From the NCBI RefSeq assembly GCF_902713425.1, contig NC_081223.1, positions 834,501-898,500 of the forward strand: a DNA stretch of 64,000 nucleotides. Reading direction: 5' to 3'. The translations under genes were made by a program, and so were the position numbers. Shown here piece by piece: positions 10,383 to 21,106 of this stretch. Numbering within the stretch: position 1 is the stretch's first letter; the number at the start of each line of letters is the position of its first letter. The notes beneath the pieces were generated by a model. That model was not told where the DNA came from. It searched no databases and saw nothing but the letters and a program-made list of their open reading frames with translations. This stretch comes from Acipenser ruthenus. Lineage: Eukaryota; Chordata; Actinopteri; Acipenseriformes; Acipenseridae.

Positions 10383-10974
10383 GAAGGTGAAGGGTCTGTC
10401 ACTCCCCCTACTCCAAGGTATCAAATGTCCCTACTGATGACCCTTCGAGCGCCCAGCCTTAACCATGTCTCATTGCACACAACCGTCAACATTACAGCAT
10501 CTGGTACCGATAAACATTACATGTTGGAAGTTTGTCAGAATCTCAAACCTGTAAAATGTCATACCTTATTAATTCTGTATTGTTGGTACAAACATTTGAT
10601 GGGTGCAGGTTTGTTGTCAAAAGCAGAGCACTGTTGGTGTTTTGTTATGTCTGTGTTTTAATTTGGAAGTCTCATGTTTTTGCTTGTGCTGTGTCTGTGT
10701 AAATGTGTGTGCATACAAATGAACTGGAAACAATGTCATGTTTTCTTATTTGAAATGAGCTCGCCAAAAAGAGGCAGCTTTCTATGTTGAGGGTAACTAT
10801 TCAACACTAGTTGGTGTGGACCTTGCTTTGTTTAACAAAACCTCTATTTCATAATCCTATGAATAGTACTCACTTTAACTTAAGAAAAGCCTTCAGTAGA
10901 TCTACGCAGTTCTGGTATAATAAGCTGTCATATTACTGGAATCAAAGGGAAATGAATATATGAGTTATTAGTGT
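10383..10974. other. Intergenic sequence, nothing recognised
   Basis: No gene, tRNA or terminal repeat seen. Confidence 0.4.
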
Positions 10975-11400
10975 CAGTGTTTCCCAGCACCCATCACTGT
11001 GAGCAGCTCCTTCCTCCAGACACAGACCACACTGTAGTGTTTAGATGACTGGGTGTGAGGAGCCTTGTGTTAACAATGGGAGGACTGGGCTGACTGGGGA
11101 GGTAACTGCTGCCTATTTCAATTGTCTTATTACTGTGTTATAACATTATGGACAGCAGTGGTGCTCTGGCTCCCTCTTGTGGTCAGTGTGAATGATGGCA
11201 GTGTGTGTAGTTTGGCAGGGTACTGATGTCTGTTTCCAGGCTATACAAACACAGAGGGGGATTCAATCAAACACTAAGTTCACAGTTTAATAGAAGAGTG
11301 GGTTAGTTCTATTTGTATATGTGTTCTAAGCACTGCACTTCTGTTTCAATAAGTGTCACAGACAGTTCTATGAGATCTGAGCTGTGAACACAGGTGGGAC
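10975..11400 (+). repeat. Ig-locus repeat unit
   Basis: The segment from about 11,020 to 11,350 is found again, inverted, at about 42,195-43,200, where it is split by a retroelement fragment. It includes the CTCTGGCTCCCTCTTGTGG core seen at 5.6-6.3 kb. Confidence 0.7.
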
Positions 11401-12365
11401 TTGACAGGGTTGGGTGACTCACAGTACAGTTAGATTATCCTTCCTGTAGATTCATGTTTAGCCTCTCAGTGCTTTCCTGCTCTCTAGGAGGGGCATTAGA
11501 AATCTGCCTATTCAGAATGAACTGGCCCATAAGTGTTGAGACATGTGTGCCAGGGAGCTGCTGCACACATAAGGAATGAAGGAGACCAGGTGGGTAACAA
11601 GGATGACACAGGAGGCAAGACAATGAAGAATAAACTGCCTTCAATAACACTGATGTGCTGCTCCTTAATAAAAAATAAGAATTCACTCAGGAATGTATGA
11701 ATTCATCATTTATTTATTTTTATTTAAATTTAGATACATTGTTTTTTTTTATTATACTAAGTTATAATCTGAGGTATATCAATATAGTGTTAACATTTTT
11801 TTCAGTAATTAAGAATAAAGTGTAAAATTCTATTTCAAAAGAAGACATGGTTTGTTCATTGTAATTAACAGTAAGTTGTGTCTTGATTTTAATCTTAAAA
11901 ATATGTTAAAGTTCGATGTTATTCATTTATGTATTAGTATTAGTTTTGAAAATACATTAAAACACATCAGATTGACACAATGAAAAATATCCAGCTGGAC
12001 TCCACAGAGTCAGACAGTGTAACTACACATCACTGCAATACTGGGCTTTGCTGTTTGCTGGACTTCTTTTTTAATATGTTGTCCAGTGGATCATAAATAA
12101 ATCAATCTCAATATGCATACAGTTCAATTGTCTTAAAAAAATAAACATTCTTCTGTTTGTATATAGAATGTGTTGCTGATGAAGTGGAATCATTAAAAGA
12201 GTAAAATGAAAAAAGTAAATAATACAATTTGAAGTTAAATATGCAATTTATTTATTTATATATACATTTACAGAAAGAGAAGCAAAATGTTTGGTTTACT
12301 TTATTTTCAGCTTGTATTTAATTATCAGGAAATGAACAATGTTCACCTGCAGTCCAGCTGAGGGA
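11401..12365. other. AT-rich DNA downstream of the V gene; no J or C
   Basis: This is where a J or C exon would lie if the intact V gene were in a compact V-J-C cluster. I find no FGxGT-coding J motif, no 23-spacer RSS and no constant domain on the minus strand. Confidence 0.5.
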
Positions 12366-12393
12366 GGTTTTTGTACGGGTGTGTATCACTGTG
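12366..12393 (-). promoter_or_regulatory. Recombination signal sequence, 12-bp spacer
   Basis: On the minus strand the V coding end is followed at once by heptamer CACAGTG (12393-12387), a 12-base spacer (12386-12375) and nonamer ACAAAAACC (12374-12366). The heptamer is consensus and the nonamer is one or two bases from ACAAAAACC/ACAAAAACC-type consensus. A 12-spacer RSS next to V is the kappa arrangement. Confidence 0.92.
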
Positions 12394-12960
12394 TGAACAC
12401 AACTCTACTGCTGGGGATGTGGAAACTCTGACAGTAGTAATCTCCTGCATCTTCAGCCTGGACTCCACTGATGGTCAGAGTGAAGTCAGTCCCAGATCCA
12501 CTGCCACTGAAACGAGTTGGGATCCCAGACTGAAGGGTACTTGCAGCATAGATCAGGAGTTTGGGAGCTTCTCCAGGTTTCTGCTGGTACCAGGCTAGGT
12601 AGTTGCTGTACACTGCGCTGCTGACTTTACAGCTCAGAGTGACTGTGTCTCCTGGGAGAACAGATTTCACTGCTGGAGTCTGAGTCACAGTATACTGTCC
12701 ACTGGATTCTGAAAATAATAAATAATAATATAGAACTTTAGAATAAATTAGTGAATTAAATAATGAAAACGCATTACATTTCAGCACATTTTCATTTCAT
12801 CTTTTTAATTTCTCTGTTTTACTTTGTATTAAGAATTGTCCCAGAAACAGATATTTCTTTAAACATGTTTTTCTAAATGATTCTTACCGTGAGTGCAGAT
12901 GACAAGTGCCCAGATGAACATGCTGATAAAAGTCATTGTTGTTGTGGATTCTGTTGCCAT
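12394..12960 (-). CDS. Immunoglobulin light-chain V segment (kappa-like)
   Basis: Germline V gene for the antigen-binding domain of an Ig light chain, joined to J by RAG recombination. Leader exon: ATG at 12960 or, more likely, 12936 ([17 protein letters not shown]), ending at donor GGTAAGAA (exon end 12888). V exon 12708-12394 follows acceptor TTTTCAG, and phase 1 is kept. The domain has the FR1 cysteine (TVTLSCKV), the FR2 core [17 protein letters not shown]3 with [17 protein letters not shown], and the second cysteine in [11 protein letters not shown]3 germline residues are [12 protein letters not shown]. There are no stops or frameshifts, so it looks functional. The RSS lies directly downstream. 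The promoter has octamer and TATA. Kappa type is inferred from the 12-spacer RSS and the FR2/FR3 sequence. Fish light-chain isotype nomenclature could place it differently. Confidence 0.93.
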
Positions 12961-13000
12961 GAAGGGCAGCTCTCAATCATGAAGTGTTAAACTCACAGGG

Positions 13001-13064
13001 CTATAAACACTCCCAGAGCACTGAAGCATGTGCTGCCAATGCAAAGTGTCTTTTCTATGCAAAT
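13001..13064 (-). promoter_or_regulatory. V-gene promoter: octamer and TATA
   Basis: An exact octamer ATTTGCAT (minus strand, 13064-13057), a second near match CTTTGCAT (13046-13039) and a TATA-like GTTTATAG (13008-13001) precede the leader ATG by 40-100 bp. This is the standard light-chain V promoter layout for Oct factors. Confidence 0.85.
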
Positions 13065-13605
13065 TGTCTTCCTTGGCACAGCAGCCACTTTTAGCCAAGC
13101 ACTGCTCTTAAGTTTAAACTCTTCTAACTGATGCAGTTTCTTTGCCACTCAAAAAATAGCTTATAGTTTACTTTGTGTTGAGTTTGTACAAACACAGCTA
13201 TTTCTCTCTCTTCTCCCTTCTCTCAAACAATTAATCTTAGCCACAGCTGTGATTATGTAGATTTGTTACACAGTTTAAATAATTATTAATTGTCAAATAT
13301 TAAAATCAGAGCTGCAGGTTAACAAATCCATCATAAACTTTGTGAAATCAAATCCATTCAAGAAGCAAACATTTTGATTTTGCACATTGCTAATGTTGGT
13401 GAAAAGTTTCCAGTTTTTTTTTCCTGTGGACCCCCTGGACTGTCTCTGAGGACCCCAGGTTAAGAACCACTGCTCTGGATTAAAGAGCATCATTTTATTA
13501 CTCTCTCTCTCCCTCTTGTGGTCACAGAGTGTAGTGCAGTTAGTTTTGTTTGGTGTTTTGACAAAACATTGACAAGAGTCCCTGCAATGGGGGTCCTGTA
13601 CGGGT
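13065..13605. other. Intergenic flank
   Basis: Upstream flank of the V gene. It contains a pyrimidine-rich tract (13501-13514). No gene seen. Confidence 0.4.
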
Positions 13606-13668
13606 GGTTCCATGGTGTAATGGCTCGCACTCTGAATCTAGCGAGCTGAGTTCAAATCTTGGTGCATT
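13606..13668 (+). pseudogene. Truncated tRNA-Gln pseudogene
   Basis: GGTTCCATGGTGTAATGGCT opens as in tRNA-Gln and GAGTTCAAATC gives the T loop. About seven bases are missing between D arm and anticodon loop, so the anticodon arm cannot form. The 3' acceptor strand also does not match. Confidence 0.75.
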
Positions 13669-13796
13669 CGTGTTATATTTGTCTCACAGAAACACTTTAT
13701 ACTCTGGTTGTGGTTTAAATAACTAATGTTTTAAACTCTGGTTTAGTGTCTTTCATAGTAACTAATATTAGGACATACACTACTGATACTGCAGAT

Positions 13797-13990
13797 TCCA
13801 TCCTCGCCCCGCAGTGGAGGAGCGACCTTCCTATGGATGTCAGGACTGCCCAGTCCCTGACCACCTTCCGGAGCCTCCTCAAGACACACCTCTTCAGACA
13901 GGACCTGTAAAACTCAACTCTCCCCTTCTGGACATTATAGCACTCTGCCTTTAATGCACTTTAACTTGCACTTATATGCTCCATATTTAC
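13797..13990 (+). mobile_element. L2-type LINE, 3' fragment
   Basis: Encodes the same C-terminal end (DLPMDVRTAQSLTTFRSLLK, followed by a THLFRQ-like end) and 3' flank as the L2 copy ending near 56.2 kb. Heavily 5'-truncated. Confidence 0.8.
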
Positions 13991-14049
13991 TGTTTTTAAT
14001 CCTGCACTGAACCCAATCTGTAGTATCTTATTTATTAAAAAATTTAGAT

Positions 14050-14139
<90 letters not shown>
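14050..14139. repeat. (GT)n(GA)n microsatellite
   Basis: Twelve bases of GT followed by about 78 bases of GA. The long Arg-Glu or Leu-Ser open frames across it are artefacts of the repeat. Confidence 0.95.
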
Positions 14140-14141
<2 letters not shown>

Positions 14142-15057
14142 CTGAGACTGAGGCAACACATCCAGGAGGAGAGACTGCTCCCTACGATAGAGCTGACAGC
14201 ACTGAGGGTGTGTGTGTGTGTGTGCGTGAGCATGCTTGCCTGTGCGTCATATATAATTTAGTGTGTGTAAAGAAAAACGGTTTTGTCACTTGCATTAAAC
14301 CCGGTTCTTAATATTTTGTTTTTCAAAGTCAGCATAACGCTATACAACACAGTCCGTTTAATTACTCTATACACGTTTTAAATGTTTACAAAACTCGACA
14401 ATGTTGCCGAATTTGTCATTCAGACTTGTTTAGTTTTAATCAGTTTTGCCTGCTTGTTACTTTTTTTCAGCCAACACATTTAAATGATCCTTGTTTGTTA
14501 CATTTTAAAAGATTGTTTTAAACGTTACAATGTAAATGTTGACTCAGTAGCTACCATTAAATGTTTCACCCTCGGTGTCTTTCTTTGATGCGCTGTTAAT
14601 TTTAGACGACTTGCAATTTTTTTTTTTTTACATGAAACTTGTTTTTTTATAGGTATATAAATGTCAATTGCTGTGCATAAACTCATCAGCAAATCAATTA
14701 ATATGACATGTAGTTTACTAGCTCGCTATTTATTAATTTATTTATACATTTATAATATAAACATGTATTCATTTCTACATGTATTTATTTAAACATATTT
14801 ATTTCTAAATGTATTTATTCCTCTATGCATTTATTTAAATCATTTATTTATTTCTACCAAATAAATTATTCCTTTATTTTTAATTAAACGAGGAACTACA
14901 ATTTATCAGAGATAGACAAGGAAGCTACATGCCACTCTTGTGTGCAATTCCATTCTATGGTATCTACCCTAACAAACAGGAAACTAGAAATTTTGACAGG
15001 AAATCAAAGCTGGTCAGGCTTCGATGTAAGCTTAAAAAAGGAAACGTTTTAACAACT
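14140..15057. other. AT-rich intergenic DNA
   Basis: Poly-T runs and a TATTTATT-rich tract at about 14,725-14,875. No gene seen. Confidence 0.4.
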
Positions 15058-15127
15058 GCGCAGTGGCGCAGCAGGTTAAGGTCGTGTGCTCTTCAAGAGC
15101 GTCATGTTGCGAGTTCAAACCTCTGTG
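15058..15127 (+). pseudogene. tRNA-like sequence, isotype unclear
   Basis: GCGCAGTGGCGCAGCAGGTTA followed by GAGTTCAAACC resembles A and B boxes at tRNA spacing. The stems pair poorly, so it may be a tRNA relic or a SINE head. Confidence 0.35.
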
Positions 15128-16154
15128 TTTTACTTTGTTTCTCACTGCGATATGTGCTGTTTTAAAACATAATGTGTTTAATATAAATGGTGTGGATATC
15201 AAACTGCTTGCACACCCTGGTATGTTTTGACGTTGACCAACATGTGGAATCACATGACTGGTAGATGTCCAGTTATTTAGCTTTTCTGTTTGAATAGTCG
15301 CTACACATCCTTAAAAAGTAGACGGAGGAGGAAGAAGAATAACAATTTCACCTTAGTTTGACAACTTATATCTCATTGTGTATAAGAGGTATGTACGTTT
15401 TTTTCACATTTGAGGTAAGAAAGTTTCTGACTTTTGATTCTGGTACAGATGGTAATTCTAAGTGATTTAGTTTTGCCGTTGCAACATGGTAAAAACAGCT
15501 AAACTCTTTGAGCTGTCTAGAGACTCTCGGTAGTTTCAAACAAGTTTTCCTAACTTGTACGAGGAATTACCGTTCCTCTCAATCAGTTTCTGTGGTTCTT
15601 TGTTATTGTCATTTTGTTACAGAACTGTGGTCATGTGTAATGTGTTTTCATTATGATAATAAAGCTACAGTTATAAAATAAAATAAAAAATTGTTGAAAA
15701 AAAATAAAATAAAGCTACAGTTACTTGAAATATATATACAAAAATATATATACAGAATGATGCAAATGTATTTGACTCTATTCACATCCCCTCACATTTA
15801 AAATCCTCCACAGGTTGGGAGCCTCTCAACTCAGATTAAGGTTGATACTGTATAAATGCAGAACCAATCGTTCCAGATGGATGAGACCATTCATTTTTAA
15901 ATACATGTAATTCGATTTTTCATTTGGTATTATTTGTATTGAGGCAGGGAGGCTGCAGTTGTTTCTAAGCGACAATGAATCTGGAACAACATTCTTAGGG
16001 TTCGTGTCATACGACTTTGTGTCATCAAAGCTGTTTCTGGTGACGTTCAGTGGATTATATTTAGAATCTTTGGTTCTGTCATTCACTATTTTCTCAAATA
16101 AGATGACAAATTAATAGCTCAGTTGGTTACAGTGAAAGAAACGCGCAGCAGTCA
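15128..16154. other. tRNA-array left border
   Basis: From about 15,600 on, pieces recur elsewhere in the array: an ACAGAACTGTGGTCATGTGT module (about 15,620, 18,010, and near 20,540, 21,920, 27,000, 44,730, 48,845) and a segment at about 15,930-16,090 that recurs inverted at about 50,640-50,790. No gene seen. Confidence 0.6.
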
Positions 16155-16227
16155 GCCCGGCTAGCTCAGTCGGTAGAGCATGAGACTCTTAATCTCAGGG
16201 TCGTGGGTTCAAGCCCCACGTTGGGCG
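16155..16227 (+). tRNA. tRNA-Lys (CTT)
   Basis: Full 73-base cloverleaf: acceptor GCCCGGC with GTTGGGC, D arm GCTCAGTCGGTAGAGC, anticodon loop CTCTTAA, T loop TTCAAGC. Followed by a T run (polymerase III terminator). This is the cleanest Lys copy in the window. Confidence 0.95.
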
Positions 16228-16697
16228 TCCTTTTTAAATACAAATTGTAGATGTTTCTTCGAGGCAACGGAGCAATGTCTGATACTGTTCACATTGTATA
16301 CAGTATTGCAACAAAATTACGTTTTGGTCATTGTCATATAGCAATGGCTATTATAAAATGCGTGCATCGTTTATAGCTATAATGATATTGAAATAAATAA
16401 TCTTACTTTTTTGGGTTGGCTTCAATCCGTTTCTTTTTTTTACAATTGTCATTACATCTTTCATGGAGAAACAGTTGGTATGTGTGTAATAAACCCAATT
16501 GGGCCTTGATACAATAGAAAACCCTAGTCTGTGCTGAAATAAATAATGCAGTTTTCTACTGTAACAAACGCAGCTTGTCAGGATTCTATTATGGTGTTTC
16601 CGAGCTGTTGAACGTTTTTCATAATACACAGGTTTACTGGATTGACAAAAAGGCGATTGACAAAAATAATGCTATCTCGAAACAACAGTCTTGTCAA

Positions 16698-16770
16698 GCC
16701 GAAATAGCTCAGTTGGGAGAGTGTTAGACTGGAGATCTAAAGGTCCCTGGTTTGATCCCAGGTTTCGGCA
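16698..16770 (+). tRNA. tRNA-Phe body with GGA (Ser-type) anticodon
   Basis: The sequence matches the tRNA-Phe genes elsewhere in the window along its whole length. The anticodon loop reads CTGGAGA instead of CTGAAGA, giving GGA in place of GAA. The T loop is also changed (TTTGATC instead of TTCGATC) and the T stem retains pairing through a C-to-A/G change. It could be a decayed copy or an anticodon-switched gene. Confidence 0.8.
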
Positions 16771-16905
16771 TATAGCAAGACTATTTTTGTTTTGTATTAT
16801 TTTGAACTAAAAAACAGAACACAATTTTTTCTTCAGTGTAATTGGAAGAAATAACAATTTATCAGAGTGCTATTTTCTAATGTGATTAAGAAATGCAAGA
16901 AGCAT

Positions 16906-16912
16906 CGTCCCT

Positions 16913-16967
<55 letters not shown>

Positions 16968-16979
16968 TGCCACAGAGAC
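16906..16979 (-). tRNA. tRNA-Asn (GTT)
   Basis: 74 bases, acceptor GTCTCTG with CAGGGAC, anticodon loop CTGTTAA, T loop TTCAAGC. The D-stem region has one change (GGCACAATCGG for GGCGCAATCGG). Confidence 0.9.
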
Positions 16980-17033
16980 CAACGTGTTAAACTACAAAAA
17001 CTAACTTGCTTCAGCACTCTAGCACAAGAAAGG

Positions 17034-17101
17034 ACTGTCTCCAAAGAATTGTGTGTTTTGGTTTCCGAATGGAGGCGTGGGTTCAAATCCCACTTTTCAC
17101 A
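17034..17101 (+). pseudogene. tRNA-Leu (CAA) 3' remnant
   Basis: The intron, variable arm and T arm resemble the Leu genes at 26.3, 45.3 and 49.2 kb. The 5' half (about 17,005-17,033) is unrecognisable. Confidence 0.75.
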
Positions 17102-17480
17102 GTTGACTTTTACTTATTTTTAAAATGAATAAATGTGTTCATTTTATTATAAAAGATTTTCAAGGAAATCAACAGCTGATAGCAAACTCTTGTCACCACT
17201 CAATACCATTTTAATTTCTGCCTCGTCAAACAAACTCGAGCCACAGCACACAGCGCTGCTGCATTGGGACAGAGGTGGATTTTAAAGCGACTGAATCAAC
17301 GAGCTGAGACTACTTTTTGAAGAAATTGAAAACATACCTCTAGTCGAAATATTTGCTATTTAGTTAATCCATTTATTTTTTGAATTTGCAAATGGCAGAC
17401 TACATTGCCAAAAATCTGACAATCTGAATTGCTCATATCAAGCTGCGATGTAGCCTATGAGAATCGCTGGCATAAATCGA

Positions 17481-17553
17481 GGGGAATTAGCTCAAATGGT
17501 AGAGCGCTCGCTTAGCATGCAAGAAGTAGCGGGATCGATGCCCGCATTCTCCA
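17481..17553 (+). tRNA. tRNA-Ala (AGC)
   Basis: GGGGAATTAGCTCAAATGGT opens a 73-base tRNA with loop TTAGCAT and end CGCATTCTCCA. One anticodon-stem mismatch (GCAAG for GCGAG) may weaken it. Confidence 0.88.
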
Positions 17554-17910
17554 AATAGTTTTAATGTATCTGCGTATTTAGTCCCAACACATTATGGAGA
17601 TACATACAGTGTGACAATTCTTTGTAACAGAGTCGCCCGCCCTACATGTGTATTTTAAAGCAGTCTGCTAATTTGTAATATTCCCGACTGAAAAAATGCA
17701 GTGCGCCCTCCATCGTATGCCTTCCGAGAAGCACAAAGGGAGATTTTTTTATATTTTTTAGCAATTGAAGAGTTTGTGTTAATTGAGAATAAATATAAAT
17801 GGCTTGAAGTTTGCTTTAATTTGTAACGTGTTTGTAATGAATGTGGTTTTTTACCATCATTGTACTGTATACTAGCTACTGTTGCATGTCCAGAAGTTTG
17901 TTAATCAGCT

Positions 17911-17982
17911 TCCCATATGGCCTAGCGGTTAGGATTCCTGGTTTTCACCCAGGCGGCCCGGGTTCGACTCCCGGTATGGAAA
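17911..17982 (+). tRNA. tRNA-Glu (TTC)
   Basis: 72 bases. TCCCATATGGCCTAGCGGTT, anticodon loop TTTTCAC, T loop TTCGACT. One mismatch at the end of the acceptor stem. No strong T-run terminator immediately follows. Confidence 0.88.
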
Positions 17983-18068
17983 CGTCTTTGTTACTGTCAT
18001 TTTGTTACAGAACTGTGGTCATGTGTAATGTGTTTTCATTATGATGATAAACCTATGGTTACTTGAAA

Positions 18069-18092
18069 TTATATATATATATATATATACAC
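18069..18092. repeat. (AT)n microsatellite
   Basis: About 24 bases of AT, in the same relative place as the longer (AT)n at 20,440-20,502 in the inverted partner. Confidence 0.9.
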
Positions 18093-18139
18093 ACAGACTG
18101 ATGCAATGTATTTGACTCTATTCACATCACCTCACATTT

Positions 18140-20000
18140 CACTGGTTGCCTACGAGGGCTTGAGAGGGGTGACATAAAAGTGAGAGAGAAAGAGCAAAGT
18201 TTAAACACATAACATACAACAATCTGACACTCGCTCCCGACGGGTCAGGCAGCATCCTCTGGCTGCTGGGCATTTGGTGGAACAAGAGACAGGAAGGGGA
18301 CCAACAGGACAAAAGGACAGATCCTTCGCAACTCAGTGCGGCATCCTCAGGCAGCTAAGCTGTCACCTGGGCAGCGTGGAGAGCTTAGGAAAAGTGTCTC
18401 GGGTCCGTTTAGGAGAGACGAAAACAGAGAACCCCCTCCGTTTAGGACAGACAGAAACAGAGAAACGATGGAATGCTGTCAGTAATGTGCAGTGGCCTGC
18501 TGTAGAGAGCAGAGAGCTGCTGAATGCAGTGGAAATTGGTATTTGAGAGTTAAGGCGTTTAAGATGATGTCGGAGATGGGGCTGCCTTTGGGCAGAGATG
18601 AAGAATGCGTAGATCTGAGGCCTCTGCAGAACCTGAGAGGATGAGAATGCGTTGCTCGGAGGCTGCTGCAAAACCTATTGATTTGATCAGGAGCAATCTA
18701 AGAGTGTATTGTCTGTTGCGGTGTTGGAGGACGCTTGACTGAAATGTTGATAACCGTAGGACATAGTTTCCGTATGTTCCTGGAAGCTCAAATTGAATGA
18801 AATGGACTTTGAAAGTTGAGGAAGTGCAAATCCGGGAGCAAGAAGGTTGCAGGAATGGCCTGATGCAGGGAAGCTGGAAAATTAATGTGACCGTGGATTC
18901 TAAACATCTCAGAAAGCTGATAAGCATGTCTTCATGACCAGATCCTCGAAGGGAGGGGTTTGGATTTGAAATAATCAAGTTAATATATGAAGCAAAAGAG
19001 GTTGAGGCAGGACGGGACTGAGAATCCCTCGGAAAGACAACGAACTGCAGGAATTGATAGAAAGTTTAGAGTGTGCGAGATTCGCAGCGATAGCAAATCA
19101 GTTTAAATTATGTAGAGCTTGTGGTGTTATGCTGCCATCTAGAGGTTGCGATTGGAATTGAAACTATTGGCTTCAGTGAAGCAGGGTAGCATATATTTGG
19201 TTATTGCGATTAAAATCCTTGTCTATGGATAAAACGTTTGCTTTAGAACAGTTAGTGATGATATAAGTAAGTTAACGTAGGTCTAGAAGAGGAGCCTGCA
19301 GTATTTAGATGTCACAATTCGGCGAGTTGAAGCTCTCATGTTGCAAAAGCGCAGCAGCAGGAGCCAGAAGATTGCAGTAGTGTGGCACAGGCTCGCATTG
19401 CCTGTTAAAGCTGCCTGGTCGCCATGGCAACTTACCACTCCCAGGAGTCACTCGATGAGGCGTTGCCATGGTAACCATGGTCTGTGAGGCGCCGGTGTGA
19501 AAGAGTTGCAGTGCAGCGGTGACGTCGGAACAGTCTTTCTGATGAAAATGCAGAGCAAGCTGAGAATGACGCTGCGCTTTGAACGGCGCTGTAGCTGCGC
19601 TGGAGACTGGAGGGAGCAGAAAAGACTAACGATGGAGCTCCTGCAGAAAAATACAAAAGCTGAATGATGAAAAGAATCACCCGAGCAGGTAGGAAAATAG
19701 CTGATACGGTCTACCAGCGCTGAGCAGAGAAATGGCCTGCAGTGAAAGGAGCGAACAACAAAAAAACAAACACAGACGAAGGGCGGAAGCAGCGCTGGGT
19801 GTATAAATAGAAAAGAAGGAGAGATTGACATGCAAGCTACCTAACGGGATTGCCCATACCGCTCTGGTCACGCCCTTTTTACCTGACCAAACACAGCAGC
19901 GCAAGATAATGGCAGAGAGACTGGAACTTGATTGAAACTGAACTGCCCCACCCCAGGAAGTAATTTGTTTGTCGCTATATAATCAAAATGTTGTGTAGGC
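18140..20000. other. Spacer block between inverted tRNA arms
   Basis: No protein or RNA gene recognised. GC-richer than the arms. The part 19,330-19,760 is repeated at 27,878-28,240 and carries X-box and CRE motifs. A TATA-like GTATAAATAG lies at about 19,800-19,809. The origin of the block is unknown. Confidence 0.5.
19418..19526 (+). promoter_or_regulatory. Tandem RFX-type X-boxes and a CRE
   Basis: GTCGCCATGGCAAC (19418-19431) and GTTGCCATGGTAAC (19462-19475) both fit the RFX X-box consensus, 30 bp apart. TGACGTC (19520-19526) is a CRE-like site. Any regulatory role is inference, since no gene start is seen beside them. Confidence 0.5.
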
Positions 20001-20086
20001 TAAATTGTATAAATAAATGTCCGGAGACATTCAAATCCAAACACGTTAAAAAATGAAATATAGTGAAATAGAAACAAAGGCGGCTT

Positions 20087-20158
20087 TGACCTCGACGTGA
20101 TTTGAACACGCAACCTTCTGATCTGGAGTCAGACGCGCTACCGTTGCGCCACAAAGTC
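20087..20158 (-). tRNA. tRNA-Trp (CCA)
   Basis: 72 bases with loop CTCCAGA and T loop TTCAAAT. The acceptor is GACTTTG against CGAGGTC, which pairs only by using G-U pairs. The other Trp copies have GACTTCG. Confidence 0.9.
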
Positions 20159-20438
20159 CTGGTGTACTGTTTGCTTGTGATGCAATGCTAGAGTGCACAG
20201 CGTGACGTGACAGAATGCAATAATGTGTTAATTTACCAAAAAAAAGAAACATAAATAAATGTGTAGGTATTTATTTGTGAATAAACTATCTTGCTTATAC
20301 GATGAGACCGGAGACCTTACATCCGCATTCTAATGATCGTCCCACCCCAGAGAGACTTTGTCTTGACCAGGGATTAATATAATTTAAAAACAAACTGCGA
20401 TGGTTCCACGCGATGGGAATGTGAATAGAGTCAGTTAC

Positions 20439-20439
<1 letters not shown>

Positions 20440-20502
<63 letters not shown>
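20440..20502. repeat. (AT)n microsatellite
   Basis: About 62 bases of AT dinucleotide. Confidence 0.95.
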
Positions 20503-20503
<1 letters not shown>

Positions 20504-20586
20504 CAAGTAACTGTAGGTTTATGATCATAATGAAAACACATTACACATGACCACAGTTCTGTAACAAAATGACAATAACAAAGACG

Positions 20587-20658
20587 TTCCCATACAGGGA
20601 CTCTAACCCGGGCCGCCTGGGTGAAAACCAGAAATCCTAACCGCTAGACCATATGGGA
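20587..20658 (-). tRNA. tRNA-Glu (TTC), T loop altered
   Basis: Inverted partner of the gene at 17,911. Anticodon loop intact and acceptor stem fully paired. The T loop reads TTAGAGT instead of TTCGACT, so the B box is damaged and transcription is doubtful. Confidence 0.75.
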
Positions 20659-20809
20659 AGCTGATTAACAATCTCCTGGACATGCAACAGTAGCTAGTAT
20701 ACAGTACAATGATGGTAAAAAAACCACTAATTCATTACAAACACGTTACAAATTAAAGCAAACTTCAAGCCATTTATATTTATTCTCAATTAACACAAAC
20801 TCTTCAATT

Positions 20810-20814
20810 GCTAA

Positions 20815-20852
<38 letters not shown>
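20810..20852. repeat. (AATA)n microsatellite
   Basis: About ten AATA units, absent from the inverted partner arm. Confidence 0.95.
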
Positions 20853-20854
<2 letters not shown>

Positions 20855-21033
20855 CTCCCTTTGTGCTTCTCGGAAGACATACGCTGGAGGGCGCACTGCA
20901 GTTTTTCAGTCTGGGGAATATTACAAACTAGGAGACTGCTTTAAAATACACATGTAGGGCAGGCGTCTCTGTTACAAAGAATTGGCAGACTGTATGTATC
21001 TCCATAATGATACACAGATACATTAAAACTATT

Positions 21034-21106
21034 TGGAGAATGCGGACATCGATCCTGCTACTTCTCGCATGCCAAGCAAGCGCTCTACCATTTGAGCTAA
21101 TTCCTC
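21034..21106 (-). tRNA. tRNA-Ala body with GGC anticodon
   Basis: Inverted partner of 17,481. The loop reads TTGGCAT, so the anticodon is GGC instead of AGC. The acceptor stem has a mismatch (GAGGAAT against ATTCTCC). Eukaryotes normally lack a GGC tRNA-Ala, so it is probably a decaying copy. Confidence 0.7.

Larger units (their letters stand above)
17390..18135 (+). repeat. Left arm of the 17.4/21.2-kb inverted repeat
   Basis: This stretch, with tRNA-Ala, tRNA-Glu and an (AT)n tract, is repeated in inverse order and orientation at about 20,395-21,190. The mid-point is near 19.3 kb. Confidence 0.85.

Noticed and set aside
11401-12365. Possible Ig J segment or constant exon downstream of the V gene
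   Set aside because: No FGxGT motif, no 23-spacer RSS and no constant-domain cysteines or tryptophan seen.
14049-14311. Long Arg-Glu and Leu-Ser open frames
   Set aside because: They are translations of a (GA)n microsatellite.
18274-18978. Overlapping open frames on both strands in the spacer block
   Set aside because: No recognisable domain; the second copy of the block at 27.9 kb does not preserve them.
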